This document shows, one piece after another, positions 47,584 to 55,952 of a DNA stretch of 64,000 nucleotides. How positions within the stretch are numbered: the first letter of the stretch is position 1; the number at the start of each line of letters is the position of its first letter. This DNA comes from Bradyrhizobium sp. (GTDB lineage: Bacteria > Pseudomonadota > Alphaproteobacteria > Rhizobiales > Xanthobacteraceae): assembly GCF_004799405.1 (NCBI RefSeq), contig NZ_SSMW01000143.1, positions 1 through 64,000 on the forward strand, in the 5' to 3' direction. A program made the translations under genes and the position numbers. A model generated the notes under the pieces. It had not been told where the DNA came from, ran no database searches, and saw only the letters and a program-made list of their open reading frames with translations.

Positions 47584-47613
47584 AAAAAGGCCGCCGGGAC
47601 AACCGGCGGCTTT
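47584..47613 (-). terminator. Rho-independent terminator after frc
   Basis: Stem AAGCCGCCGG/CCGGCGGCCT with a 5-nt loop followed by TTTTT on the minus strand, 35 nt after the frc stop codon. Confidence 0.85.
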
Positions 47614-47648
47614 GGATTCAGTGTTTGGGAGTAATCGCGGCGAGATCG

Positions 47649-48926
47649 CTATTCGGCGGCAACCTTGCGCGGTGGATCGAGCGCGCCGGAATCGTGGATT
47701 TCCGCCACCTGATGGTCGGTGAAGCCGAGCACCTGGCGCAGGATTTCGTCGGTGTGTTCGCCAAGCAAAGGCGAGCGGGTCACCTCGGTCGGGCTGTCCG
47801 ACAACTTGATGGGATTGCCGACCGACAGGTACTTGCCGCGCTCGGGGTGATCCACTTCGACCACGGTGCCGGTGGCGCGCAGCGACTGGTCTTCCGCCAG
47901 TTCCTTCATCGACAGGATCGGGCCGCAGGGGATGTCATCCTTGTTGAGGATGTCCATCGCCTCGAACTTGGTCTTGGTCATGGTCCATTGTTCGATGCGG
48001 GCGAAAATCTCGTTGAGGCGCGTCAGGCGTGCCGGCGGCTTGGCGTAATCGGGATGGGTCTTCCAGCCGGGCTCGCCGATCACGTCGCAGATCTTCTCCC
48101 ATACCGGCGCCTGGGTGATGAAGTAGATGTAGGCGTTGGGATCGGTCTCCCAGCCCTTGCACTTCAAAATGCGGCCGGGTTGTCCGCCGCCGGAATCGTT
48201 GCCGGCGCGCGGCACCGCCTCGCCAAACGGAATGCCCTCGCCGAACTGGCTGTACTCCTTGAGCGGGCCATGGGCGAGGCGCTGCTGGTCGCGCAGCTTG
48301 ACGCGGGCCAGGTTGAGGACGCCGTCCTGCATCGCCGCGGTAACCTTCTGGCCCTTGCCGGTCACGGTGCGCTGATAGAGCGCGGTGACGATGCCGAGCG
48401 CCAGATGCAGGCCGGTGCCGCTGTCGCCGATCTGCGCGCCGGTGACCAGCGGCAGTCCATCGCGAAAACCCGTGGTCGATGCCGCGCCGCCGGTGCATTG
48501 CGCGACGTTCTCGTAGACCTTGCAGTCCTCGTACGGGCCGGGCCCGAAACCCTTGATCGACGCCACGATCATCTTGGGATTGATGGCTTGAATTTTCTCC
48601 CACGGAAATCCCATGCGATCGAGCACGCCGGGACCGAAATTCTCCACCAGCACGTCGCAGCTCTTGATCAGCGCGGTCAGGACTTCCTTGCCCTTGGGAT
48701 TCTTGGTGTCGAGCGTGATCGAACGCTTGTTGTGGTTGAGCATGGTGAAATACAGGCTGTCGACGTTCGGCACGTCCTGCAATTGACCGCGCGTGATGTC
48801 GCCAACGCCGGGACGCTCGACCTTGATCACGTCGGCGCCGAACCAGGCCAGCAATTGCGTGCAGGTCGGTCCCGACTGGACGTGCGTGAAATCGAGAATG
48901 CGAACCCCCTTCAGGGCCTTTGTCAT
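47649..48926 (-). CDS. frc: Formyl-CoA:oxalate CoA-transferase
   Basis: 425 aa class III CoA-transferase. Very close in wording to the Oxalobacter formigenes enzyme: LDFTHVQSGPTCTQLL at the start, the catalytic Asp168 in GAQIGDSGTG (Asp169 there), LNHNKRSITLDTKNPKGK and the Gly-rich loop SGGGQPGRILKCKGWE. It moves CoA from formyl-CoA to oxalate. It follows oxc on the minus strand but is separated from it by a 112-bp repeat element and has no operator of its own. Confidence 0.94.
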   Translation of the reverse strand: MTKALKGVRILDFTHVQSGPTCTQLLAWFGADVIKVERPGVGDITRGQLQDVPNVDSLYFTMLNHNKRSITLDTKNPKGKEVLTALIKSCDVLVENFGPGVLDRMGFPWEKIQAINPKMIVASIKGFGPGPYEDCKVYENVAQCTGGAASTTGFRDGLPLVTGAQIGDSGTGLHLALGIVTALYQRTVTGKGQKVTAAMQDGVLNLARVKLRDQQRLAHGPLKEYSQFGEGIPFGEAVPRAGNDSGGGQPGRILKCKGWETDPNAYIYFITQAPVWEKICDVIGEPGWKTHPDYAKPPARLTRLNEIFARIEQWTMTKTKFEAMDILNKDDIPCGPILSMKELAEDQSLRATGTVVEVDHPERGKYLSVGNPIKLSDSPTEVTRSPLLGEHTDEILRQVLGFTDHQVAEIHDSGALDPPRKVAAE

Positions 48927-48959
48927 TTTGTTCTCTCCTCAAATACAAAAGTAGTAATC

Positions 48960-49071
48960 GTCATGCCCCGCGAATGCGGGGCATCCAGCAATCTCCGTCG
49001 GTTCGGTCAGGCACTCTTCATCTCGCGATCGTCCGGTGAATACTGGATTCCCCGCCTGCGCGGGGAATGAC
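48960..49071. repeat. 112-bp MITE-like element in the oxc-frc spacer
   Basis: The ends GTCATGCCCCGC and GCGGGGAATGAC are inverted copies matching in 11 of 12 positions; inside are two GC-rich hairpins (CCCCGCGAATGCGGGG and CCCCGCCTGCGCGGGG), and the TGAC/GTCA edges look like a target-site-like border. The type is known from Bradyrhizobium intergenic repeats. Confidence 0.7.
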
Positions 49072-49083
49072 ATTGATGGGTAC

Positions 49084-50820
49084 TTATTTCTTCTTCAGCT
49101 TGCTTTGCGGATTGAGGTTGCCGATGCGGCCCGACTCGCTGCCGGCGCCCGGATCGAGCACCGCGTTGATCAGGGTGGGCTTGCCGGAATCCATCGCCTG
49201 GTTGACGGCGCGCTTGAGTTCGTCGGGGCTGGTCGCATTGACGCCGATGCCGCCGAACGCCTCCATCATCCTGTCGTAACGCGCGCCCTTCACGAATACG
49301 GTCGGCGCCGGATCGTCGCCGACGCCGTTGACGTCGGTGCCGCGGTAAATGCCGTCATTGTTGAAGATGACGATGCAGACCGGCAGCTTGTACCGGCAGA
49401 TGGTCTCCACCTCCATGCCGGAGAAGCCGAACGCCGAGTCACCCTCGACGCACAGCACCGGCTTGCCGGTCTCGACCGCGGCGGCAATGGCGTAGCCCAT
49501 GCCGATGCCCATGATGCCCCAGGTGCCGACATCGATGCGCTTGCGCGGCTGATAGATGTCGATGATGCCGCGCGCGAGGTCGAGCGTGTTGGCGCCTTCG
49601 TTCACCAGCATCGCGTCAGGGCGCTCCTTCACGATGGTGCGGAGAACGCCGAGGGCTCCGTGATAGTCCATCGGCGAGTTGTTGTTCATCAGGCGCGGCG
49701 CCATCTTGGCGACGTTCTCTTCGCGCTTGCTGGCGACCGCGCCCATCCAGTCGGCCGGTGCAGGCGTCCACTTGTCGCCCATTGCGGCGAGCATCGCGGA
49801 GACGCAACTGCCGATGTCGCCGACGACGGGTGCGACGATCTCGACGTTCGAATCCATTTCCTTTGGCTCGATGTCGATCTGGATGAACTTCTTCGGGGCG
49901 TCGCCCCAGGTCTTGCCCTTGCCGTGCGAGAGCAGCCAGTTCAGCCGCGCGCCGATCAGCATCACGACGTCGGAATCTTTCAGCACGGTCGAGCGCGCCG
50001 CGCCCGCGCACTGCGGATGTGTGTCGGGCAAAAGACCCTTGCCCATGCTCATCGGCAAAAATGGCACGCCGCTTTTCTCGACCAACCGGCGGATGGCGTC
50101 GTCGGCCTGCGCGTAAGCCGCGCCCTTGCCGAGAATGATCAGCGGCTTTTTGGCGCTCTTGAGCACGTCGAGCGCGCGCTTGACGGAGTCGGGCGCCGGG
50201 ATCTGTGCGGGCGCAGCATCAATGACCTTCACCAGCGACTTTCTGCCGGCTTCGGCATCCATGACCTGGCCGAACAGTTTTGCGGGCAGGTCGAGATAGA
50301 CGCCGCCCGGACGGCCCGAGACCGCGGCGCGGATCGCCCGCGCCAAGCCGATGCCGATGTCGGCGGCGTGCAGCACGCGGAATGCCGCCTTGCAGAGCGG
50401 CTTGGCAATCGCGAGTTGGTCCATCTCCTCGTAGTCGCCCTGCTGCAGGTCGACGATCTCGCGCTCGGAGGAGCCGGAGATCAGGATCATCGGAAAGCAG
50501 TTGGTCGTCGCGTGCGCCAGCGCCGTGAGGCCGTTGAGGAATCCGGGAGCCGACACCGTGAGGCAGATGCCGGGCTTCTTGGTCAGGAAGCCCGCGATCG
50601 AGGCCGCGTAGCCGGCGTTCTGCTCATGGCGGAACGAGAGCACGCGAATGCCCGCGGCCTGCGCCATGCGGCCGAAGTCCGTGATCGGAATGCCGGGCAC
50701 GCCATAGATGGTGGTGAGGCCGTTGAGTTTGAGCGCATCGATGATGAGATTGAAGCCATCGGTCTGCTCGCGCTCGGCTTCGGCTTTGTTGGCGTCGATG
50801 CTCTGTACTATTGCGGACAT
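49084..50820 (-). CDS. oxc: Oxalyl-CoA decarboxylase
   Basis: 578 aa from the ATG at 50820 (GGGAG ahead). ThDP enzyme: catalytic Glu66 in SFRHEQNAG, the dinucleotide loop EGDSAFGFSGMEVE and NNDGIYRGTD for ThDP and Mg2+, and a central ADP-binding domain characteristic of Oxc. It converts oxalyl-CoA to formyl-CoA and CO2, closing the cycle with frc. It begins 95 nt after the regulator gene, and the regulator promoter with operator copy 4 presumably drives both. Confidence 0.94.
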   Translation of the reverse strand: MSAIVQSIDANKAEAEREQTDGFNLIIDALKLNGLTTIYGVPGIPITDFGRMAQAAGIRVLSFRHEQNAGYAASIAGFLTKKPGICLTVSAPGFLNGLTALAHATTNCFPMILISGSSEREIVDLQQGDYEEMDQLAIAKPLCKAAFRVLHAADIGIGLARAIRAAVSGRPGGVYLDLPAKLFGQVMDAEAGRKSLVKVIDAAPAQIPAPDSVKRALDVLKSAKKPLIILGKGAAYAQADDAIRRLVEKSGVPFLPMSMGKGLLPDTHPQCAGAARSTVLKDSDVVMLIGARLNWLLSHGKGKTWGDAPKKFIQIDIEPKEMDSNVEIVAPVVGDIGSCVSAMLAAMGDKWTPAPADWMGAVASKREENVAKMAPRLMNNNSPMDYHGALGVLRTIVKERPDAMLVNEGANTLDLARGIIDIYQPRKRIDVGTWGIMGIGMGYAIAAAVETGKPVLCVEGDSAFGFSGMEVETICRYKLPVCIVIFNNDGIYRGTDVNGVGDDPAPTVFVKGARYDRMMEAFGGIGVNATSPDELKRAVNQAMDSGKPTLINAVLDPGAGSESGRIGNLNPQSKLKKK

Positions 50821-50915
50821 TCCGATTTCTCCCTGATCGTTTCTTGATGCGGACGAGTCCGCCGTCGCTTTAAGTCGTCGTCCGGATTGCAAGGCCGTGG
50901 TTCTAAAACAGTCCG

Positions 50916-51644
50916 CTAAAACAGTTCCTGGCCGTGCGCCTCGACATAAGCGGCAAGGCCGAGGGTGTGGTCGCGGGCGCGCTTTTCGGCGAGTTCAGTG
51001 TCACGCTCTTCGAGCGCGTCGATGATCGCCATATGCTCGGGCAGTGAGGTTGCGGTGCGGTCGACGCGGCCGATCGTCAACTGCCGGTAGCCGCGAACGT
51101 GCAGCAGGATATCGTTGGTCATATCGACCAGCACCGGCGACTCCGAGAGCGAAATCAGCGCCTGATGGAAAGCGATATTGGCCTTGGAATATTCCTCGAT
51201 GTGATCCTGCGGCAGACGGTCCTTGCCGAAATTCCTGAAAAAATCACGCAGCGCCGAGATGTCCTTTTTGCGCGCGGTGGTGGTGATCAGACGCGCGGCC
51301 ATGCTTTCGAGTGCTGCCCAGGCGCGGATCATGTCGACGATCTCGTTCTTGGTGCGCCGGACCACGACAATGCCGCGGCGTGGCACGGTCTTGACGAAAC
51401 CGTCCTGCTCCAGCATCGCGATGGCTTCGCGGATCGGGGTGCGGCTGACGCCGAGGCGCTCGGACAAAGCGCGCTCGTCGAGCATGACCTGCTCGGGCGT
51501 CGCATAGATGTCCATCTTGAGGATGGCTTCCTTCAAGGCCTCGTAGGCCTTGTTCTTGAAGCTGGTCTCGGGCGCAATCCGGACGATCGCAATTTCTGCC
51601 TCAGCCATAGTCGGCGGCGCCTTGGTTTGTTTCCGAATAGGCAC
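50916..51644 (-). CDS. GntR-family regulator with FCD domain (oxalate regulon)
   Basis: 242 aa from a GTG with GAGGAG ahead; an ATG at 51608 would shorten it by 12. The winged helix-turn-helix (about 40-105) has LSERLGVSRTPIREAI and ends FVKTVPRRGIVVV; the FCD ligand domain (about 115-230) shows LESMAARLITTT and the His pattern NIAFHQALI...HVRGYRQL...HMAIIDALEERD. FCD regulators bind carboxylates and operators of the form TGGT...ACCA. The five 17-bp repeats around the oxalate genes are its likely sites. Confidence 0.85.
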   Translation of the reverse strand: MPIRKQTKAPPTMAEAEIAIVRIAPETSFKNKAYEALKEAILKMDIYATPEQVMLDERALSERLGVSRTPIREAIAMLEQDGFVKTVPRRGIVVVRRTKNEIVDMIRAWAALESMAARLITTTARKKDISALRDFFRNFGKDRLPQDHIEEYSKANIAFHQALISLSESPVLVDMTNDILLHVRGYRQLTIGRVDRTATSLPEHMAIIDALEERDTELAEKRARDHTLGLAAYVEAHGQELF

Positions 51645-51700
51645 GACAGATCTCCTCGGTGGGAGACGTCTTTCTACCAGAAGAATTTCTGCACAATTTT

Positions 51701-51717
51701 TGGCATACCAAATGCCA
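51701..51717. promoter_or_regulatory. Operator copy 4 (TGGCAT-N5-ATGCCA), gntR side
   Basis: TGGCATACCAAATGCCA. On the minus strand TTGACA is 3 nt before it, placing the operator over the spacer of the gntR-oxc promoter; suggests autoregulation. Confidence 0.8.
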
Positions 51718-51781
51718 GAATGTCAAGTTGGCCTGTTTTTCGGCACTTCCAATGCATGGCTTGCCTTGACAACGTGATTTC

Positions 51782-51798
51782 TGGCATACCAAATGCCA
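51782..51798. promoter_or_regulatory. Operator copy 5 (TGGCAT-N5-ATGCCA), ligase side
   Basis: Identical in sequence to copy 4 and 81 bp from it (centre to centre). A plus-strand TTGACA (51766-51771) precedes it by 10 nt, so it would overlap the -10 region of a promoter for the acyl-CoA ligase. Confidence 0.8.
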
Positions 51799-51893
51799 TC
51801 ACGGAAGCGATCCCGATCGGAAGAACAATGCCCTGTGCGGGCGCGCATGCGGCCGGCAATTTTCAAGAAAAATGGACGTCAAGGAGGAAGCCA

Positions 51894-54023
51894 ATGTCGA
51901 ATCCCAAAGATGCGGTCCGCAAAATACTCGATGCCGTCAAGGCGGATAGACGCACAAGCCTGACCGCGCCGGAAGGCAAGCTGGTGTGCGACGCCTACGG
52001 CATCCCGGTTCCGAAGGAGGGCGTGGCCAAGTCCGCCGGTGAAGCGGCGAAGATCGCCACCGATATGGGCTTTCCGGTGGTGATGAAGATCGTCTCGCCG
52101 GATATTCTTCACAAGACCGAAGCCGGCGGCGTGATGGTTGGCGTCAAGACCGCGGCCGATGTCGAGAAGAATTACGCGACCATCCTGGCCAATGCCAGGA
52201 AATACAAATCCGATGCCAAGATCGAGGGCATCCAGGTCCAGCAGATGCTGCTGGGCGGGCAGGAGGTCATCGTCGGCGCCGTCACCGACGGCTCGTTCGG
52301 CAAGCTGGTGGCCTTCGGCCTCGGCGGCGTGCTGGTCGAGGTTTTGAAAGACATCACGTTCCGGCTGGCGCCTGCCACCAAGCAGGATGCGCTCTCGATG
52401 CTGGACGGCATCCAGGCCCATGAGATGCTCAAAGGCGTGCGCGGCAGCGATCCGGCCAATCGCGACGCCATCGCCGGCATCATCGTCAACGTCTCGAAGC
52501 TGATCACCGATTTCCCCGAGATCGCCGAGATGGATCTCAATCCGGTGTTTGCGACCAAGGACAGCGCGATCGCCGCCGACGTGCGCATCGTCGTCGACTT
52601 CGATCCAAAGCCGCCGCGCCCGCGTCCCAACCACGATGACATCGTGCGCCAAATGAACCGCATCATGAAGCCGAAGTCGGTGGCGGTGATCGGCGCGTCC
52701 GCCGAGACCGGCAAGATCGGCAACTCGGTGATGAAGAATCTCATCAACGGCGGCTACAAGGGCGAGATCTACCCGATCCATCCCAAGGCCGACGAGATCA
52801 TGGGCAAGAAGGTCTACAAGTCGGTCAAGGACGTGCCCGGCGAGGTCGACATCGCCGTGTTCGCCATTCCCGCCAACTTCGTGGCCGCGGCGCTGATCGA
52901 ATGCGGCGAGAAGAAAGTCGTCGGCGCGATCCTGATTCCGTCGGGCTATGCCGAAACCGGCAACATCAAGGGCCAGGAGGAAATCCAGGCGATCGGCCAG
53001 AAATACGGCATCCGCCTGATGGGGCCGAACATCTACGGCTTCTATTATACCCATGCCAATCTGTGCGCGACGTTCTGCACCGCCTATGACGTCAAGGGCT
53101 CGGCGGCGCTGTCGTCGCAATCCGGCGGCATCGGCATGGCGATCATCGGCTTTTCGCGCTCCGCCAAGATGGGCGTCTCCGCCATCGTCGGGCTCGGCAA
53201 CAAGTCCGACATCGACGAGGACGATCTGTTGACCTTCTTCGAGCAGGACGACAACACCCAGATCATCGCGCAACATTGCGAGGACCTGAAAGACGGCCGT
53301 GCCTTCGCCGAAGTCGCCAAGCGGGTCTCGAAGAAAAAGCCGATCGTGGTGCTCAAGGCAGGGCGCACCTCCGCCGGCGCCAAGGCCGCCAGCTCCCACA
53401 CCGGCGCGCTTGCCGGCAACGACAAGATTTACGAGGACGTATTCAACCAGTCCGGCGTGATCCGGGCGCGTTCGTTGCGTGACATGCTGGAGTTTGCCCG
53501 CGGCATTCCGGTGTTGCCGACGCCGAAGGGCGAGAACGTCGTCATCATCACCGGCGCCGGCGGCTCCGGCGTGCTGCTGTCGGATGCCTGCATCGACAAC
53601 AAACTGTCCTTGATGACGATCCCGCCCGACCTCGATGCGGCCTTCCGCAAATTCATCCCGCCGTTCGGTGCGGCCGGCAATCCGGTCGATATCACCGGCG
53701 GCGAGCCGCCGATCACCTACGTCAACACCGTCAAGCTCGGCCTCGAAGACCCGCGCATCCATTCGCTGATCCTCGGCTACTGGCACACCATCGTGACGCC
53801 GCCGATGGTGTTTGCGAAGAACATGGTCGAAGTGAAGAACGCGATGAAGGCCAAGGGCATCGAAAAGCCGATCGTGGCCTCATTGGCCGGCGACATCGAG
53901 GTCGAGGAAGCCGCCGACTATCTCTACCAGAACGGCATCGTCGCCTACGCCTATTCGACCGAAATTCCGGTCGCGGTGCTGGGGGCGAAGTACAAGTGGG
54001 CGCGCGGGGCGGGGCTGTTGTAA
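51894..54023 (+). CDS. NDP-forming acyl-CoA ligase, domain-permuted
   Basis: 709 aa from the ATG at 51894 with AAGGAGG ahead. An ATP-grasp domain comes first (about 10-230), then the CoA-binding Rossmann domain (about 255-350, SVAVIGASAETGKIGNSV) and the succinyl-CoA-ligase-like domain (about 395-640), with the conserved His-containing SSHTGALAG. In E. coli PatZ and archaeal ACD alpha-beta fusions the ATP-grasp part is at the C-terminus. It would activate a carboxylic acid, plausibly oxalate or formate, to a CoA thioester. It is divergent from gntR and has operator copy 5 ahead. Confidence 0.85.
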   Translation: MSNPKDAVRKILDAVKADRRTSLTAPEGKLVCDAYGIPVPKEGVAKSAGEAAKIATDMGFPVVMKIVSPDILHKTEAGGVMVGVKTAADVEKNYATILANARKYKSDAKIEGIQVQQMLLGGQEVIVGAVTDGSFGKLVAFGLGGVLVEVLKDITFRLAPATKQDALSMLDGIQAHEMLKGVRGSDPANRDAIAGIIVNVSKLITDFPEIAEMDLNPVFATKDSAIAADVRIVVDFDPKPPRPRPNHDDIVRQMNRIMKPKSVAVIGASAETGKIGNSVMKNLINGGYKGEIYPIHPKADEIMGKKVYKSVKDVPGEVDIAVFAIPANFVAAALIECGEKKVVGAILIPSGYAETGNIKGQEEIQAIGQKYGIRLMGPNIYGFYYTHANLCATFCTAYDVKGSAALSSQSGGIGMAIIGFSRSAKMGVSAIVGLGNKSDIDEDDLLTFFEQDDNTQIIAQHCEDLKDGRAFAEVAKRVSKKKPIVVLKAGRTSAGAKAASSHTGALAGNDKIYEDVFNQSGVIRARSLRDMLEFARGIPVLPTPKGENVVIITGAGGSGVLLSDACIDNKLSLMTIPPDLDAAFRKFIPPFGAAGNPVDITGGEPPITYVNTVKLGLEDPRIHSLILGYWHTIVTPPMVFAKNMVEVKNAMKAKGIEKPIVASLAGDIEVEEAADYLYQNGIVAYAYSTEIPVAVLGAKYKWARGAGLL

Positions 54024-54198
54024 GAGGACTGGAATAGCCGACGCGTCAGGTGCGCATCGTTGCGGCGCGTTCTTCTGTGCGACGCGATCGCGCTACATGC
54101 GGGCTCATGCACCGTAGCAGGCAGACGCGCGCCCATTGCGATGTGTGACGATGTGGGATTTACTTCGAGCCTGGGTTCGCCGCTTGAGGGAGACCGAC

Positions 54199-54549
54199 AT
54201 GAAAGAGCCGCTGCCGCTTAAGGACGCCAGCCACCTCTACGAAGTCGAGCGTCGTGCCCAGCACGCCGCGCGGCCTGGCTTTCGTATTTCGGAGTTGCAG
54301 CTGTCGCCGACCCAGAAGGTGCCGTGGCACACCCATACCAACGTCTCCGACACGTTTTATATTTTGGAAGGGGAGATGAGGCTGTTCCTCATGGACCCCA
54401 AGGAAGACGTGCATCTCAAGCCCGGAGAGGTTTACGCCGTCAGGCCCAAAAGACCGCATCTCGTGACCAACAGCGGTGCGACGTCACTCACATTCCTCGT
54501 TCTGCAGGGCGTGGGTGAGTACGACTATGTTCCGCTGCTGCCGCGTTAG
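54199..54549 (+). CDS. Cupin domain protein
   Basis: 116 aa from the ATG at 54199 with GGGAGA ahead. Single cupin barrel: motif 1 PWHTHTNVSDTFYILEGEM (His pair and Glu for the metal) and motif 2 LKPGEVYAVRPKRPHLVTN (His). Small cupins of this type bind Fe/Mn/Ni and act as isomerases, dioxygenases or oxalate-related enzymes. It follows the acyl-CoA ligase by 175 nt, so an accessory role in the oxalate cassette is possible but unproven. Confidence 0.8.
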   Translation: MKEPLPLKDASHLYEVERRAQHAARPGFRISELQLSPTQKVPWHTHTNVSDTFYILEGEMRLFLMDPKEDVHLKPGEVYAVRPKRPHLVTNSGATSLTFLVLQGVGEYDYVPLLPR

Positions 54550-54600
54550 CGGCGCGCCGTCCGAACGACGTACGGTCGCGGGTCAAGGGACGGCGAGAGT

Positions 54601-55221
54601 TCATAACGCCTGGCGCACGCCAAGGCCGAGCATAAAGCGTTCCCTGATTTGCACGGGATCCCGGCGGGTTTGTCCGGTTCCCGGCTTGTCGTCGATGCGC
54701 ACGGCGATCAGCGTCGGCACCGTGGATGTCAGGGATTGATCGACCAGACGCTCGAAGTCCTCTTCGTCCGCCGCCCAGGCGCTGTTGGCGAGACCTGAGC
54801 CTTGCGCGATGGCGACGATGTCGGCCACAGCTGCGGCCGGCGTCGGTTGCGCGCCGGTGATCTGGTAGACGCCGTTGTCCATCACGATCATGGTGAGGTT
54901 TTTCGGCGCCTGCGTCGCGATGGTCGAAAGACAACCCATTTGCATCAGCAGCGAGCCGTCGCCTTCGAGCGCGAAAACCCGGCGCTTCGGCTGCGCCAGT
55001 GCGACGCCGAGCGCAATCGGGAAGGCGAGGCCCATGCTGCCCAGCATGTAGAAATTCTGCGGCCGATGGCCGGCCGCCCACAGGTCGAAATTGGTATTGC
55101 CGATGCCCCCGACCACGGCTTCTTCATGCTTGAGCTTCGCAACCAGCCTCGAAGTGAGATCGAACCGGTTCATCACCTTGGTGTTGCGGGCGGGGGTGTT
55201 GGTGCTCATGGGCTGGCTCAC
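54601..55221 (-). CDS. ThDP decarboxylase beta subunit (sulfopyruvate/phosphonopyruvate decarboxylase-like)
   Basis: 206 aa from a GTG that overlaps the alpha stop codon (GTGA); an ATG at 55209 is the alternative. It is only the PP half of a ThDP enzyme: VVGGIGNTNFDLWAAG, GSMGLAFPIALGVALAQP and the Mg2+/diphosphate motif EGDGSLLMQMG...DNGVYQ. Heteromeric enzymes of this kind (ComD/ComE, sulfopyruvate decarboxylase) have separate PYR and PP chains, and the alpha gene is directly upstream. Substrate: a 2-oxoacid, identity unknown. Confidence 0.8.
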   Translation of the reverse strand: MSQPMSTNTPARNTKVMNRFDLTSRLVAKLKHEEAVVGGIGNTNFDLWAAGHRPQNFYMLGSMGLAFPIALGVALAQPKRRVFALEGDGSLLMQMGCLSTIATQAPKNLTMIVMDNGVYQITGAQPTPAAAVADIVAIAQGSGLANSAWAADEEDFERLVDQSLTSTVPTLIAVRIDDKPGTGQTRRDPVQIRERFMLGLGVRQAL

Positions 55222-55760
55222 TTCTCGATAGTTCTGTTGGCGGTCAACAGCGGCGACAGGATCAGCGCCACCGGCGCCTGCGTCGTGATCGCCTGCTTGA
55301 TCGAGCGGTCGACGATGAACTCGAACTCATCGAGCCGGGTGCAGGTGTGATGTTCCATCGCCAGCGAGTTCAGCACCGGCCGCATGGTGCGGCACACCAG
55401 CGATTGCCCATAATTGAATTCGCCGAGCGTGCCGCGTTCCGACACCAGCATGATCAGCGGAATCTGGTAGGGGATCGCCAGCGAGGCCAGCACGTTCGCC
55501 AGGGTGGCAAAGCCTGAAGTCTGCATCAGCACCGCGCCGCGCAGGCCGGCCATCCACGCGCCGGAGACGATGCCGACGGCTTCTTCCTCGCGCGCGGTGG
55601 GGAAGGTGGTGAAGAACGGATCGGCGTGAAGGTTCTTGATCAGGGTCGTCAACACGCGGTCGGGAACATAGGGCACCAGCCGGATGTCGTTGCGCTTGAG
55701 CCCTTGCAGCGCCACGTCATGCCAGGCTTGAGCTGAGGTTTGTGCCGCGGCAGCCGCCAT
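55218..55760 (-). CDS. ThDP decarboxylase alpha subunit (PYR half)
   Basis: 180 aa, start behind GGGAGG. PYR domain of a split ThDP decarboxylase: IRLVPYVPDRVLTTLIKN, the cofactor-activating Glu in TAREEEAVGIVSGAW, MQTSGFATLANVLAS and a C-terminal ITTQAPVALILSP. Its stop codon is shared with the beta start. It faces away from the transporter-binding gene at 55953, so a common regulatory region lies between the two units. Confidence 0.8.
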   Translation of the reverse strand: MAAAAAQTSAQAWHDVALQGLKRNDIRLVPYVPDRVLTTLIKNLHADPFFTTFPTAREEEAVGIVSGAWMAGLRGAVLMQTSGFATLANVLASLAIPYQIPLIMLVSERGTLGEFNYGQSLVCRTMRPVLNSLAMEHHTCTRLDEFEFIVDRSIKQAITTQAPVALILSPLLTANRTIEK

Positions 55761-55780
55761 CGAATTCCTCCCGTTAACTT

Positions 55781-55802
55781 CGCGGCGATTTCATTCGCCG
55801 CG
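55781..55802. promoter_or_regulatory. Perfect 8-bp inverted repeat ahead of the ThDP pair
   Basis: CGCGGCGA-TTTCAT-TCGCCGCG, 20 bp before the alpha start codon. It could be an operator or a mRNA leader hairpin. The function is not shown. Confidence 0.35.
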
Positions 55803-55952
55803 TGACCGCCGGCGGTCTTGTCGACGCGCCGAAACTTGACGTGATCGGCGGGATTGTCAACATGCCCGGGACGTAGCCGTGACTTGCGCCCGACGGTGGT
55901 GCAGGCGGTATGCGGACGTGCGATAAGTCGAAAAAATATCGGGAGAGACGCC

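Noticed and set aside
49036..50847. 603-codon plus-strand frame opposite oxc
   Set aside because: Antisense shadow of a clear oxalyl-CoA decarboxylase.
51879..53786. Long open frame on the minus strand opposite the acyl-CoA ligase
   Set aside because: It mirrors the codon positions of a strong family member on the plus strand and its translation is His/Arg/Gly-rich with no domain, typical of antisense frames in GC-rich DNA.
45531..54023. Oxalate genes as a horizontally acquired island
   Set aside because: No integrase, tRNA, flanking repeat or clear base-composition change; the genes look native apart from the 112-bp repeat.
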